The notes under the pieces were generated by a model that was given only the letters and a program-made list of their open reading frames with translations, had not been told where the DNA came from and made no database searches. From the NCBI GenBank assembly GCA_900110395.1, contig FODP01000005.1, positions 58,705 to 122,704 of the forward strand: a stretch of 64,000 nt of DNA, read 5' to 3'. This DNA comes from Rhodospirillales bacterium URHD0017 (GTDB taxonomy: Bacteria > Pseudomonadota > Alphaproteobacteria > Reyranellales > Reyranellaceae). The stretch's first letter is position 1; each line of letters begins with the position of its first letter. The position numbers were made by a program, and so were the translations under genes. This document shows positions 27,765 to 37,013 of the stretch, piece by piece.

Positions 27765-28852
27765 GCTGCCAGCATGCGCTCGCGATTGCGCTCCCGCAGG
27801 ATGGGCATCACCCACTTGCCGAAGCGCTCGGCCTCCTCGTCGTGCAGGTAGCCCGAGAGGCAGAAGGAGTGGCAGCCGAGATCGATGAAGTCCTGCAGGG
27901 TCGCGGCGCACTGCTCGGGCGTGCCGACCGCGGCGATGCCGGCGCCCGGGCGCACCTGGGTGATGCCGGTCCACAGGTTGCGCTCGATGACCTCGCCTTG
28001 GGCGGCGAGCTCGCGCACCCGCCGGTTGGCCTCGGAGGTGGCGAAGCGCTCCTTCACGAAGGCCTTCTGGGCCTCGCTGGCGTGGCCCACCAGCTCGTGG
28101 GCGAACTCCCACGCCTCCTTCTCGGTCTCGCGACAGACGATCTGCAGGCGCATGCCGAAGCCGATGTCGTTCTCGCGGCCGTGGCGGGCCGCCATGCCGC
28201 GGATGACGCCCATGTTGGCGCGGATGCGCTCGTAGGTGTCGCCCCAGAACAGGTGGACGTCGGAATGCTTGGCCGAGATCTCCCAGGCCTGCTGCGAGCC
28301 GCCGCCGAGATAGAAGCGCGGATGGGGCTTCTGCAGCGGATGCGGGCGGATCTGCGCGCCCTTCAATTGATAGAACTTGCCGTCGTACGTGAGCGGGCCG
28401 CGCGCGGTCCACAGCGCCTTCAGGATCGAGACCTCCTCGTCCATGATCTCATAGCGCTCCTGCTTGCCCCACTTGATGCCTTCGGACTCGTTCTCCGCCT
28501 CGCTCTGGCCCGCGATCAGGTTGACGCAGATGCGGCCGCCCGACAGCTGGTCGAAGGTCGCGATCATCTTGGCGAGCAGCACCGGGTTGATATAGGACGG
28601 CCGCGCCGCCACCAGCATGCGGATCGACTTGGAGCGCGCGACCATCATCGCGCTCGAGATCCAGGCCTCCCAGCACGCGGTCTGCACCGGCACGAGCATG
28701 TACTCGAAGCCCGCCGTCTCGGCCGCGGCGACGACGCGGTCGAACAGCGGCAGCGACGACGCCACCTGGGCGCTCGCCAGGCCATAGGCCGTCGTGTCGC
28801 CCGCCGTCGGCAGGAACCAGCCGAATTCAAGTCTGCGCCCATCTCGCTGCAT
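27761..28852 (-). CDS. LLM-class flavin-dependent monooxygenase (SsuD-like)
   Basis: The TIM-barrel luciferase-like family is clear from EFGWFLPTAGDT, AAETAGFEYMLVPV, RMLVAARPSYINPVLLAKM and GRICVNLIAGQSEAE, all characteristic of the alkanesulfonate monooxygenase subgroup. It would use FMNH2 and O2 to cleave a sulfonate or similar compound. ATG 28852 is divergent from the gamma-glutamyltransferase gene. No flavin reductase or sulfonate ABC genes are adjacent. Length (363 residues) is normal. Confidence 0.92.
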   Translation of the reverse strand: MQRDGRRLEFGWFLPTAGDTTAYGLASAQVASSLPLFDRVVAAAETAGFEYMLVPVQTACWEAWISSAMMVARSKSIRMLVAARPSYINPVLLAKMIATFDQLSGGRICVNLIAGQSEAENESEGIKWGKQERYEIMDEEVSILKALWTARGPLTYDGKFYQLKGAQIRPHPLQKPHPRFYLGGGSQQAWEISAKHSDVHLFWGDTYERIRANMGVIRGMAARHGRENDIGFGMRLQIVCRETEKEAWEFAHELVGHASEAQKAFVKERFATSEANRRVRELAAQGEVIERNLWTGITQVRPGAGIAAVGTPEQCAATLQDFIDLGCHSFCLSGYLHDEEAERFGKWVMPILRERNRERMLAA

Positions 28853-28946
28853 GGCTCGATTGTCTCCCGGCTGACGCTTGGGCGCAATTGTTGCTGGTCG
28901 TAGCGCGCTCGAGCAGGCACGATCGCGCGCCTTTTGGGGAGAGCAC

Positions 28947-30542
28947 ATGTTGCAGCACGGCAAGCGTCCGACAATCGCATCGCGGCACGGCATGGTGGCC
29001 GCCGCCCATCCGCTGGCCGCCGCCGCCGGCGCGCGCGTGCTGGGCAACGGCGGCAACGCCTTCGACGCCGCCGCGGCGACCGCCGCAACGCTCAACGTCG
29101 TCGAGCCCTACATGTCGGGCCTGGCGGGCCAGGGCATGGCGACCTGCTACGTCGCGTCCGAGCGCCGCGTGCGCTCGCTCAACTTCCTCGGCCGCATCCC
29201 GCGCAAGTTTCCGCTCGACCGGCTGAACAACCGCGCGCAGGTGCTGCGCGGACCGATCGCCGTCGGCTCGCCCGGCAATCTCGCGGGCTGGTGCGAGATG
29301 GTCGGCGCCTACGGCACCAAAAAGCTGCCCGAGCTGTTCGCGCCGGCGATCGCCATCGCCCGCGACGGCTTCGGCCTGATCGAGTTCAATGTCGAGGAGA
29401 TCGGCGGCGTCACTTATGAGCTGCGCAACCAGGCCAAGCTCTATCCCGAATGGTCGCGCACCTATCTCGAAGGCATCGAGGGCGGCAAGCCGGTGCAGGG
29501 CGCCGTGCTGAAGCAGCCCGACCTCGCGAAGACCCTGCAAGCGATCGCCGCCGAAGGCCCGACGCTGCTCTATGGCGGCGCGCTGGGCAAGAAGCTGATC
29601 GACCGCATCGTCGAGCTGGGCGGGACGCTCACCCTGGAAGACCTGATGGACATGAAGGCTGAGTGGATCGATCCCGTGGCGGCGACCTATCGCGGCCGCA
29701 CCATCCACGTGCCGCCGCCGCCCTGCGAGGCGTTCCAGTACCTGCTGACGCTGCGCATCCTCGAAGGCTTCGACCTCGCGAAGATGACGCGCAACGGCAC
29801 CGACCACATCGACACCGTGCTGCGCGCCATCCGCATCGCGGCGGGCGTGCGCATCGCCACCGGCGTGCCCTCGCAGCAGAAGCTGGCCGAGCTTCTGTCG
29901 GATGGCCACGTCGAAAGCCTGCGGGCGCGGGTGCGCGACGGCAAGCCGGTCACCGGTCCGACCGAGCAGTGGACGGCGCCGGCGACCGACGGCCACACGA
30001 CGTCGTTCTCCATCGCCGACCGTCACGGCAACATGGTGTGCGTGACCCAGAGCCTCGGCAGCGTGTTCGGCTCGGGCGTGGTCGTTCCCGGCACCGGGCT
30101 CTGCCTCAACAACTTCCTCTATTGGGCGGACGTGAATCCGGCGAGCCCCAACCGCGTGAAGCAGGGTGACGCCATGCCGGTCTGCGTGGCGCCCTCGATC
30201 GTCACCGAGGGCGACAAGCCGGTGCTGGCGCTGGGCACGCCCGGCAGCTACGGCATCCTGCAGACCCAGGTGCAGGCGATGGTGCAGTACGTCGACTACG
30301 GACTGCCGCTGCAGCAGGCGATCGAGGCGCCGCGGGCGCGACTGACCGACGGCCGCGCCGTGCTTCTCGAGTCACGCGTCGACTCAGGCGTGCGCGACGA
30401 ACTGCGCGGCCGCGGGCACGATCTTTCCTCGGGTCCGGACTGGACGATGAAGGTCGGTGGCATGCAGGGCGTGGCGCTGAAGGACGGCACCTTCACCGGC
30501 GGATGCGATCCGCGGCGCGACGGGTATTGCGTGCCGGCTTAG
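28947..30542 (+). CDS. Gamma-glutamyltransferase family protein, cytoplasmic
   Basis: This Ntn-hydrolase family member of 531 residues has NGGNAFDAAAATAATLNVVEPY and DGHTTSFSIADRHGNMVCVT, where a Thr (HTTS) would be exposed by autocleavage as the nucleophile. SPGNLAGWCEMVGAYG is another family motif. No signal peptide is visible, unlike secreted GGT, so it may act on intracellular gamma-glutamyl or acyl substrates. ATG 28947 follows GGGGAGAG. The LLM monooxygenase is divergent from it. Confidence 0.92.
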   Translation: MLQHGKRPTIASRHGMVAAAHPLAAAAGARVLGNGGNAFDAAAATAATLNVVEPYMSGLAGQGMATCYVASERRVRSLNFLGRIPRKFPLDRLNNRAQVLRGPIAVGSPGNLAGWCEMVGAYGTKKLPELFAPAIAIARDGFGLIEFNVEEIGGVTYELRNQAKLYPEWSRTYLEGIEGGKPVQGAVLKQPDLAKTLQAIAAEGPTLLYGGALGKKLIDRIVELGGTLTLEDLMDMKAEWIDPVAATYRGRTIHVPPPPCEAFQYLLTLRILEGFDLAKMTRNGTDHIDTVLRAIRIAAGVRIATGVPSQQKLAELLSDGHVESLRARVRDGKPVTGPTEQWTAPATDGHTTSFSIADRHGNMVCVTQSLGSVFGSGVVVPGTGLCLNNFLYWADVNPASPNRVKQGDAMPVCVAPSIVTEGDKPVLALGTPGSYGILQTQVQAMVQYVDYGLPLQQAIEAPRARLTDGRAVLLESRVDSGVRDELRGRGHDLSSGPDWTMKVGGMQGVALKDGTFTGGCDPRRDGYCVPA

Positions 30543-30596
30543 GTCTACGCCTCATGGTCCCCTCGCCCGCCAGGAGGAGAGGAGCATGAAATGAGA

Positions 30597-31034
30597 TCAC
30601 TTATGCGGCCGTGACGGCTCGGAGATCTCCGCGATCGCCTCGCCGACTTCCTTGAGATCGGCAGCGCGCGGCTCGGTGGCGATGTCGCCCAGGGACACGA
30701 TGCCGACCAGGTTCTTGTCCTTGTCGAGCACCGCCAGGCGACGGACCTGCAGGGTCCTCATGCGGGCCAGGACCTCCTCGGCGTCCTCTTCCTCGAAGGC
30801 CCAGGAGATGTCCTCGGTCATGCACTCGCGCACCTGCATCTCGACCGGCGAGCGGCCGGTCGCCACACCGCGCACGACGATGTCGCGATCGGTCAAGGTG
30901 CCGATCAGCCGCCGGCCAGCGCACACCGGCAGGGAGCCGACGCCCATCGCTTCCATGGCCATCGCCGCCTGCTGCAGCGAGGCGTCGGGGGCCACCGTCT
31001 CGACCTGACGGGTCATGACTTCCAGGATTTGCAT
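30597..31034 (-). CDS. CBS-domain protein
   Basis: Two CBS domains: MTRQVETVAPDASLQQAAMAM to DRDIVVRGVA, and MTEDISWAFEEEDAEEVLAR to VSLGDIATE. Such stand-alone CBS pairs bind AMP or related nucleotides and regulate partner proteins. ATG 31034 (MQILEVMTR) is preferred to the upstream start. Length of 145 residues fits the family. It lies 74 bases after the next small minus-strand gene and may be transcribed with it. Confidence 0.9.
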   Translation of the reverse strand: MQILEVMTRQVETVAPDASLQQAAMAMEAMGVGSLPVCAGRRLIGTLTDRDIVVRGVATGRSPVEMQVRECMTEDISWAFEEEDAEEVLARMRTLQVRRLAVLDKDKNLVGIVSLGDIATEPRAADLKEVGEAIAEISEPSRPHK

Positions 31035-31108
31035 GCAGGCATAATGCGCGGGCAGCACGCAGGTTGCGTCATGGGAGCGCGGACCTCCAGGTGCGCGCTC
31101 CGGCAAGA

Positions 31109-31441
31109 TCAGCCCGCCGCCACCACGACCCTAGTCTGTGAGCGGACATGCGGGGCGAAGTGGTGCCAGCCACGCATGGCGAGGAACTGCTTGGTCTGCA
31201 CGACAGCGGGCGAATCGAGCTCGTAGACCGCGGTATAGACTTTTGCCGCCGGCTCATGTCTTTGCCCACGTTCCCACTCGACGGCCTTGCCCGAGGAAAT
31301 GTAGCGCCGACCGCCCCGCACGCCGGGACAGGCAAGCACATCGGGCACATGGACCTCGTCGTACCAGCGATTCCAGTCGGCCTCGACTGCGGCGTCGATC
31401 TCGGCTGTCACGATGAGCAGGCAATTCGGCAGGGTTGTCAT
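31109..31441 (-). CDS. Small dimeric alpha/beta-barrel-like hypothetical protein
   Basis: A 110-residue protein with the pattern CLLIVTAEIDAAVEADWNRWYDEVHVPDVLACPGVRGGRRY, which resembles EthD/ferredoxin-like dimeric barrel proteins (strand, helix containing a W-Y-x-x-x-H-V-P motif, second strand). The HVP motif recalls small-molecule monooxygenases or degradative isomerases. ATG 31441 with AGAGGA 9 bases before it is preferred to the upstream ATG. Its divergent partner is the peptide-binding protein gene. Confidence 0.65.
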   Translation of the reverse strand: MTTLPNCLLIVTAEIDAAVEADWNRWYDEVHVPDVLACPGVRGGRRYISSGKAVEWERGQRHEPAAKVYTAVYELDSPAVVQTKQFLAMRGWHHFAPHVRSQTRVVVAAG

Positions 31442-31518
31442 TTTCGGCATTCCTCTTGCACGCGGCACCTAGTAGGGATGGAATGCGCGCCAACGACAGA
31501 ATTCAAGAGGGATCAAAG

Positions 31519-33108
31519 ATGCGAAAACTTCTGAGTCTGGCCGCCATCGCCGTGATCGCCGGCGCAGGCGCCGCGTCGGCGCAGGAGACGCCACGCAAGG
31601 GCGGCACGATCCGCATGACAGCGCCCTACGCCGCGAGCTTCGGCAGCCTCGATCCCCACACCACGCCGCGCGCCCAGGACGACATCGTCAACAAGGCGCT
31701 GCAGCGCACGCTTTACAACTGGGATTCCAAGGAAGGCAAGCTGGTGCTGGAGCTTGCCAAGTCGGTGACGCCGTCGGAGGACGGGCTCACCTACACCTAC
31801 AAGCTGCGCGACGACGCCTATTTCCATAACGGCCGCAAGATGACGGCCGACGACATCATCTGGTCCTACACGCGCATCATGGACGGCAGCAAGGGCTACC
31901 CCGCCGCCCGTTACGTGCGCATCATCAAGGGCGCGGTCGATGTCGAGAAGGGCCAGGCCAAGGAGATTTCGGGCCTGAAGAAGATCGACGACTTCACCCT
32001 CGAGATGACGCTGACCGACCGCGTCGATCCCGGCTACTCCTTCTTCGTCGGCTCGACGGCGATCCTGCCCAAGGAAGAGGTCGAAAAGGGCAACTTCGCC
32101 GCCAATCCCGTCGGGCTGGGGCCGTTCAAGTTCAAGGAGCACCTCCCGGGCTCGCGCGTCGTCGCCGAGCGATTCGACAAGTTCTACAAGCCGGGCAAGC
32201 CCTACGCCGACAAGCTCGAAGTGCTGATCATGGCCGAAGCCGCCGCGCGCGACGTCGCCTTCCGCAACAAGGAGATCGACACCTCGATCCTGGGCCCGGC
32301 GCAGTACGTCGCCTACCGCGAGGATCCGCAGCTCAAGGGCGGCATCCTCGAAGTGGCCGAGATGTTCACCCGCGCCATGACCTTCAACCACAGCTACAAG
32401 CCGTTCGCCGACAAGCGCGTGCGCCAGGCGATCAACCACGCCATCGACGCCGACCTGATCATCAAGCGGCTGGTCAAGGACAAGGCCTATCGCGCGGTGA
32501 GCTGGCTGCCGATCTCCTCGCCCGCCTTCGACAAGAGCGCGAAGCCCTATGCCTTCGACCCCGAAAAGGCCAAGAAGCTTCTGGCCGAGGCAGGCTATCC
32601 CAACGGCTTCGAGTTCGAGCTGACGACCAGCCAGAACGAGAGCTGGGGCCTGCCGATCGTCGAGGCGATCATCCCGATGCTGGCCAAGGTCGGCATCAAG
32701 CTGAAGCCCAAGCTGGTCGAGGTCACGGTGCTGACCGACATCGCCATGAAGGGCGAGCACCAGGCCTATATCGGCTCGAACCTGACCGGGCCCGATTCGC
32801 TCACCACCATGCGCTGCTACTACTCCAAGACGCCGCGCACCGCCTGCAACTACACGGGCTACAGCAACCCCGCCTTCGACAAGCTCTTCGAGGACGCCGC
32901 GGCCAGCATCGACCCGGCCAAGCGCAACGACCTGCTGCGCCAGGCCAACAACCTGATCTACGACGAAGCGCCGATCTGGTTCTTCAACTACAACAAGGCC
33001 GTGCTGGCCTATCAGCCGTGGATCCACGGCCTGCAGGCCAACCCGACCGAGATCACGCACCAGTATCCCGAGGACATCTGGGTCGGCGCGAACTCGCCCG
33101 CCAAGTAA
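31519..33108 (+). CDS. Peptide/nickel-type ABC binding protein (SBP family 5)
   Basis: The protein has a signal peptide ending in ASA-Q and the SBP_bac_5 core: GLTYTYKLRDDAYFHNGRKMTADDIIWSYTRI, AFDPEKAKKLLAEAGYPNGFEFEL and NDLLRQANNLIYDEAPIWFF. It delivers oligopeptides, opines or similar solutes to the permeases encoded next. ATG 31519 follows AAGAGGGA. A family A repeat separates it from the permease genes. Confidence 0.95.
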   Translation: MRKLLSLAAIAVIAGAGAASAQETPRKGGTIRMTAPYAASFGSLDPHTTPRAQDDIVNKALQRTLYNWDSKEGKLVLELAKSVTPSEDGLTYTYKLRDDAYFHNGRKMTADDIIWSYTRIMDGSKGYPAARYVRIIKGAVDVEKGQAKEISGLKKIDDFTLEMTLTDRVDPGYSFFVGSTAILPKEEVEKGNFAANPVGLGPFKFKEHLPGSRVVAERFDKFYKPGKPYADKLEVLIMAEAAARDVAFRNKEIDTSILGPAQYVAYREDPQLKGGILEVAEMFTRAMTFNHSYKPFADKRVRQAINHAIDADLIIKRLVKDKAYRAVSWLPISSPAFDKSAKPYAFDPEKAKKLLAEAGYPNGFEFELTTSQNESWGLPIVEAIIPMLAKVGIKLKPKLVEVTVLTDIAMKGEHQAYIGSNLTGPDSLTTMRCYYSKTPRTACNYTGYSNPAFDKLFEDAAASIDPAKRNDLLRQANNLIYDEAPIWFFNYNKAVLAYQPWIHGLQANPTEITHQYPEDIWVGANSPAK

Positions 33109-33123
33109 GTCGACACGAAGCGA

Positions 33124-33240
33124 TCGTGCTCAACAACTCATGTTCCTCTCTCCCGCCAGGGGGAGAGGCTAGGTGAGGGGGAATCGACGTGCGTAGCCCC
33201 CTCACCCAACCTCTCCCCCTAGCGGCGGAGAGGAGCACGA
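33124..33240. repeat. Repeat family A, full inverted copy
   Basis: Two CTCTCCC/GGGAGAG hairpins flank a GTGAGGGGG ... CCCCCTCAC pair, and the outer ends TCGTGCT and AGCACGA are also inverted. The whole forms one large palindrome between the binding-protein and permease genes, so it could lower transcription downstream or stabilise the upstream mRNA. Confidence 0.8.
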
Positions 33241-33262
33241 CTCACGCACATACCTAGACCTG

Positions 33263-34198
33263 ATGCTCCTCGTCCTCTTCCGCCGCCTCGGCAACGTCAT
33301 CCCGACCCTGCTGGCCGTCATCGCGCTGGTGTTCCTGCTGTTCAGCGTCCTGCCCGGGAGCTTCATCTCGGGCATGAACGAGGATGGCCGCTCGGTCATC
33401 GATCCCGCCGTGATGGAGCGCATGCGCAAGGAGATGGGTCTCGACGAGCCGCTCTACGAGCGCTTCGTCAAGTACGTCGGCAAGCTCGCCACCGGCGATC
33501 TCGGCACCTCGTTCCGTACCCGCGAGCCGGTGACCAAGCTGATCTCGGTGCGCATCTGGCCGTCGCTGAAGCTCGTCTTCGCGGCCATGGCCTTCGCCAT
33601 CCTGGTGGGCGTCACGCTCGGCTTCCTGGCGGCACTGAAGCCCGGGAGTTTCATCGACACTGTGTCCATGGTCGGCGCCATCTCAGGCCTGTCGCTGTCG
33701 CAATTCTGGTTCGGCCTGATGCTGATGTACCTGTTCGCGCTGACCTTGAACTGGTTGCCGAGCTTCGGCTACGGCGACGGCGGCCTGCGCAACCTGATCC
33801 TGCCCGCCGTGGCGCTGGGCGTCGGCCCGATGGCGCTCCTGGCGCGCACCACACGTGCCGCCGTGCTCGACGTGCTCAATGCCGATTTCGTGCGCACCGC
33901 CCGCAGCAAGGGCATGAGCGAGCGCCTGGTCGTGAAATGGCACGTGCTGCGCAACGCGCTGGTGCTGGTGATCACCATCGTCGGCCTGCAGTTCGGCTCG
34001 CTGATGGGCCAGGCCGTCGTGGTCGAGAAGCTGTTCGCCTGGCCGGGCGTCGGCTCGCTGATGGTCGATTCGGTCTTCCAGCGCGACATGCCCGCGGTCC
34101 AGGGCTGCATCCTGATGATCGTGCTGTTCTTCCTGTTCATCAACACACTGGTCGATCTCGCCTATGTCGTGATCGATCCGCGCATCCGTTACGGCTGA
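33263..34198 (+). CDS. Peptide ABC transporter permease (DppB type)
   Basis: The start RLGNVIPTLLAVIALVFLLF and six hydrophobic helices are typical of the DppB/OppB group. The cytoplasmic EAA-like loop is VLDVLNADFVRTARSKGMSERLVVKWHVLRNAL. Length (311 residues) is normal. It pairs with the DppC-type permease 10 bases downstream; together they form the channel. Confidence 0.95.
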   Translation: MLLVLFRRLGNVIPTLLAVIALVFLLFSVLPGSFISGMNEDGRSVIDPAVMERMRKEMGLDEPLYERFVKYVGKLATGDLGTSFRTREPVTKLISVRIWPSLKLVFAAMAFAILVGVTLGFLAALKPGSFIDTVSMVGAISGLSLSQFWFGLMLMYLFALTLNWLPSFGYGDGGLRNLILPAVALGVGPMALLARTTRAAVLDVLNADFVRTARSKGMSERLVVKWHVLRNALVLVITIVGLQFGSLMGQAVVVEKLFAWPGVGSLMVDSVFQRDMPAVQGCILMIVLFFLFINTLVDLAYVVIDPRIRYG

Positions 34199-34208
34199 GG
34201 CCCGCCCG

Positions 34209-35030
34209 ATGAGATGGGGTTCCAATACCTGGGTGGGCGGCAGCCTGGTGGCGATCGCCATCGGCGTCGCCGTGTTCGCACCCTGGATCGCACTCACCGA
34301 TCCGGTGATGGACGCCAACCTGATGAATGCCGAGCTGCCGCCCTCCTGGGAGTTCCCGTTCGGCACCGACGCCCAGGGGCGCGACATCTATTCCCGCATC
34401 TGCTACGGCGCGCGCATCTCGCTCACCGTCGGCGTGGTCAGCCAGATCTGCAACAGCCTGATCGGCGTCACCCTGGGCCTGACCGCGGGCTACTGGGGCG
34501 GCTGGTGGGACGATTTCGTGAGCGGCCTCACCAATTTGATGCTCGCCATCCCCTCGCTGGTCTTCGCGCTCGCCATCATGGCCATCCTGGGCCCCGGCCT
34601 GGTCAGCCTGGTGATCGCGCTCGGGCTCACGAGCTGGTCCTACTCCTGCCGCATCGCCCGCGCCCAGGTCCTGTCGCTCAAGAGCCAGGGCTACGTCCAG
34701 GCCGCACGCATCCTGGGCTATGGCGACCTGCGCATCATGTTCACCCAGGTCCTGCCCAACATTTTAGGACCGCTGATCGTGATCGCCACCCTGGGCATGG
34801 GCGGCGCCATCCTGGCCGAGGCCGCCCTCTCCTTCCTGGGGCTCGGCATCCGGCCACCCTTCCCGAGCTGGGGCAGCATGCTGTCGGAGGCGCGCGACCA
34901 GATCCGCGCCGCGCCTTGGCTGTCGGTGTTCCCGGGCCTTGCCATCTTCTTCACCGTGCTCGGCCTCAACCTCTTGGGCGATGGGCTACGTGACATCCTC
35001 GATCCGCAGTCGCAGACGAGGCGTGCATGA
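34209..35030 (+). CDS. Peptide ABC transporter permease (DppC type)
   Basis: PFGTDAQGRDIYSRICYGARISL is the hallmark of DppC/OppC permeases, and the EAA loop is YVQAARILGYGDLRIMFTQVLPN. Six helices are predicted, with a cytoplasmic N terminus. ATG 34209 is preceded by GCCCGCCCG, a weak site, so coupling to the upstream gene is likely. The next ATPase gene overlaps its stop by 4 bases. Confidence 0.95.
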   Translation: MRWGSNTWVGGSLVAIAIGVAVFAPWIALTDPVMDANLMNAELPPSWEFPFGTDAQGRDIYSRICYGARISLTVGVVSQICNSLIGVTLGLTAGYWGGWWDDFVSGLTNLMLAIPSLVFALAIMAILGPGLVSLVIALGLTSWSYSCRIARAQVLSLKSQGYVQAARILGYGDLRIMFTQVLPNILGPLIVIATLGMGGAILAEAALSFLGLGIRPPFPSWGSMLSEARDQIRAAPWLSVFPGLAIFFTVLGLNLLGDGLRDILDPQSQTRRA

Positions 35031-36001
35031 ACGCACCGCTCCTCAAGGTCGACGACCTGCACATCACCCTTCAGGGTGACGGGGCCACCTTCAATGCGGT
35101 CGAAAACGTTTCCTTCGAGATCGGCCGCGGCGAGGCCTTCGGACTGGTGGGCGAATCAGGCTGCGGCAAGAGCATCACGGCGCTCGCCGTCATGGGCCTG
35201 CTGCGCCGGCCGCTGGGCCTGGGCGAGGGCCGCATCGTGCTCGACGGCGAGGAGATCCAGAACGCCTCGGCCGCCCGCCTCCGCGAGCTGCGCGGCAGCC
35301 GCATCGGCATGATCTTCCAGGAGCCGATGACGGCGCTGAACCCGTTGTCGCCGGTTGGCCGCCAGATCGCCGAGATGTTCGTGCTGCACCAGAACGCCTC
35401 GTGGAACGAGGCGATGGACCGCGCCGAGGAAGCGTTGCGCCAGGTGCGCGTGCCCTCGCCCGAGCGGCGCATAAAAGACTTTCCGCACCAGCTTTCCGGC
35501 GGCATGCGCCAGCGCGTCATGATCGCCATTGCGCTCGCCTGCCGGCCCGACCTGCTGATCGCCGACGAGCCGACCACGGCGCTCGACGTCACGGTTCAGG
35601 CGGAGATCATCGACCTGATGGCCGAACTGTGCGCGGCCAAAGGTACCGCCATCCTGATGATCAGCCACGATCTCGGCCTGGTCGCCAACATGTGCCGGCG
35701 CGTCGCCGTGATGTATGCCGGCCGCATTGTCGAAAGCCAGGGCGCCGAGGCGATCTTCGCCACGCCACGTCATCCCTACACCAAGGGCCTGGTCGATTCC
35801 CTGCCCCGGCTCGGCGAGCGCTCCAGGCGCGGCCGCCAGCGCCTGCGCGAAATCTCGGGCGTCGTGCCCTCTATCGCGGCCTACCCTTCCGGCTGCCGCT
35901 TCAATCCGCGCTGCTCCTCGGCGACCGACATTTGCCGGGCGACGCCGCCCGATGTCACGGCGCTGGGCAGCGGTCTCGTGCGGTGCCACCACCATGAGTG
36001 A
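35027..36001 (+). CDS. Peptide ABC transporter ATPase (DppD type)
   Basis: Walker A is GESGCGKSITA, the signature motif is LSGGMRQRVMIA and Walker B is LLIADEPTTALD. The C-terminal oligopeptide-binding extension has GCRFNPRCSSATDIC with Cys residues that bind an iron-sulfur cluster in some members. It powers uptake with the next ATPase. It overlaps the DppC-type gene at ATGA. Length 324 residues. Confidence 0.95.
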   Translation: MNAPLLKVDDLHITLQGDGATFNAVENVSFEIGRGEAFGLVGESGCGKSITALAVMGLLRRPLGLGEGRIVLDGEEIQNASAARLRELRGSRIGMIFQEPMTALNPLSPVGRQIAEMFVLHQNASWNEAMDRAEEALRQVRVPSPERRIKDFPHQLSGGMRQRVMIAIALACRPDLLIADEPTTALDVTVQAEIIDLMAELCAAKGTAILMISHDLGLVANMCRRVAVMYAGRIVESQGAEAIFATPRHPYTKGLVDSLPRLGERSRRGRQRLREISGVVPSIAAYPSGCRFNPRCSSATDICRATPPDVTALGSGLVRCHHHE

Positions 36002-37013
36002 CAAGCTGCCGAAGAAGCTGCCGGAGAAGCTGCCAGAGAAGCTGCCAGAGAAGTTGCTCGAGCTCGACGACCTCGCGGTCCACTTCCATGTCGGCAGCGC
36101 GCTCAGTGGCGGCGTCAAGACGCTGAAGGCCGTCGACGGCGTCAGCCTCGACATCAAACCCGGCGAGTGCCTGGGCCTGGTGGGCGAATCGGGTTGCGGC
36201 AAGTCGACCCTCGCCCTTTCGATCATGGGCCTGCAGCCGCCGACGCGCGGCCATATCCGGCTGAACGGGCATGAGCTCTCGGCGCGCGATCGAATGGAGA
36301 CGGCGCGCACCGTCCAGATGGTGTTCCAGGATCCCTACGCCTCGCTCAATCCGCGCCAGACCGTGCGCCGCACCTTGGCCGACCCGCTGCGCCTGCACGG
36401 CGTCACCAACAAGACCGAGGTCGAGCACCGGGTCATGGACATGATGGACAAGGTCGGCTTGCGGCGCGATCGCGCCGACCGCTATCCGCATGAATTCTCC
36501 GGCGGCCAGCGCCAGAGGATCGGCATCGCCCGGGCGCTGATCCTGCAGCCCAAGCTGGTGATCTGCGACGAGCCGGTGTCGGCGCTCGACGTCTCGATCC
36601 GCGCCCAGATCATCAACCTCCTGCTCGAGCTCAAGGACGAGATGGGCCTGGCCTACATCCTGATCAGCCACGATCTCGGCGTGGTCGAGCATGTCAGCGA
36701 CCGCGTCGCGGTCATGTATCTCGGCCGCATCGTCGAGCAGGGCGGCTGGCAGGAGATCTTCGAGGATCCACGCCATCCCTACACGCGCGCCCTGATCGCG
36801 GCCATCCCCGATCCCTTCCACCGCGCCGATGCCAAGGTGGCGCGCGCCAAGGCGCACGGCGAGATCGCAAGCGCGCTGAACCCGCCGCCCGGCTGCCATT
36901 TCAACCCTCGCTGCCCGATGAAGGCCGACCGCTGCGTCAGTGAAGTGCCGGCACTGGAGGCCGTCGCCGACGGCCATCGCGCGGCCTGCCATTTCCGAAA
37001 TACGGTCGCGTGA
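35994..37013 (+). CDS. Peptide ABC transporter ATPase (DppF type) with KLPE repeat N terminus
   Basis: Walker A is GESGCGKSTLA, signature FSGGQRQRIGIA, Walker B LVICDEPVSALD, with the C-terminal GCHFNPRCPMKADRC extension. The N terminus is unusual: four units of K-L-P-(K/E) built from a 12-base repeat precede the normal ABC start (LLELDDLAVHFHVG). This extension is not in the DppF family and probably arose by slippage. ATG 35994 overlaps the upstream stop. Confidence 0.93.
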   Translation: MSDKLPKKLPEKLPEKLPEKLLELDDLAVHFHVGSALSGGVKTLKAVDGVSLDIKPGECLGLVGESGCGKSTLALSIMGLQPPTRGHIRLNGHELSARDRMETARTVQMVFQDPYASLNPRQTVRRTLADPLRLHGVTNKTEVEHRVMDMMDKVGLRRDRADRYPHEFSGGQRQRIGIARALILQPKLVICDEPVSALDVSIRAQIINLLLELKDEMGLAYILISHDLGVVEHVSDRVAVMYLGRIVEQGGWQEIFEDPRHPYTRALIAAIPDPFHRADAKVARAKAHGEIASALNPPPGCHFNPRCPMKADRCVSEVPALEAVADGHRAACHFRNTVA

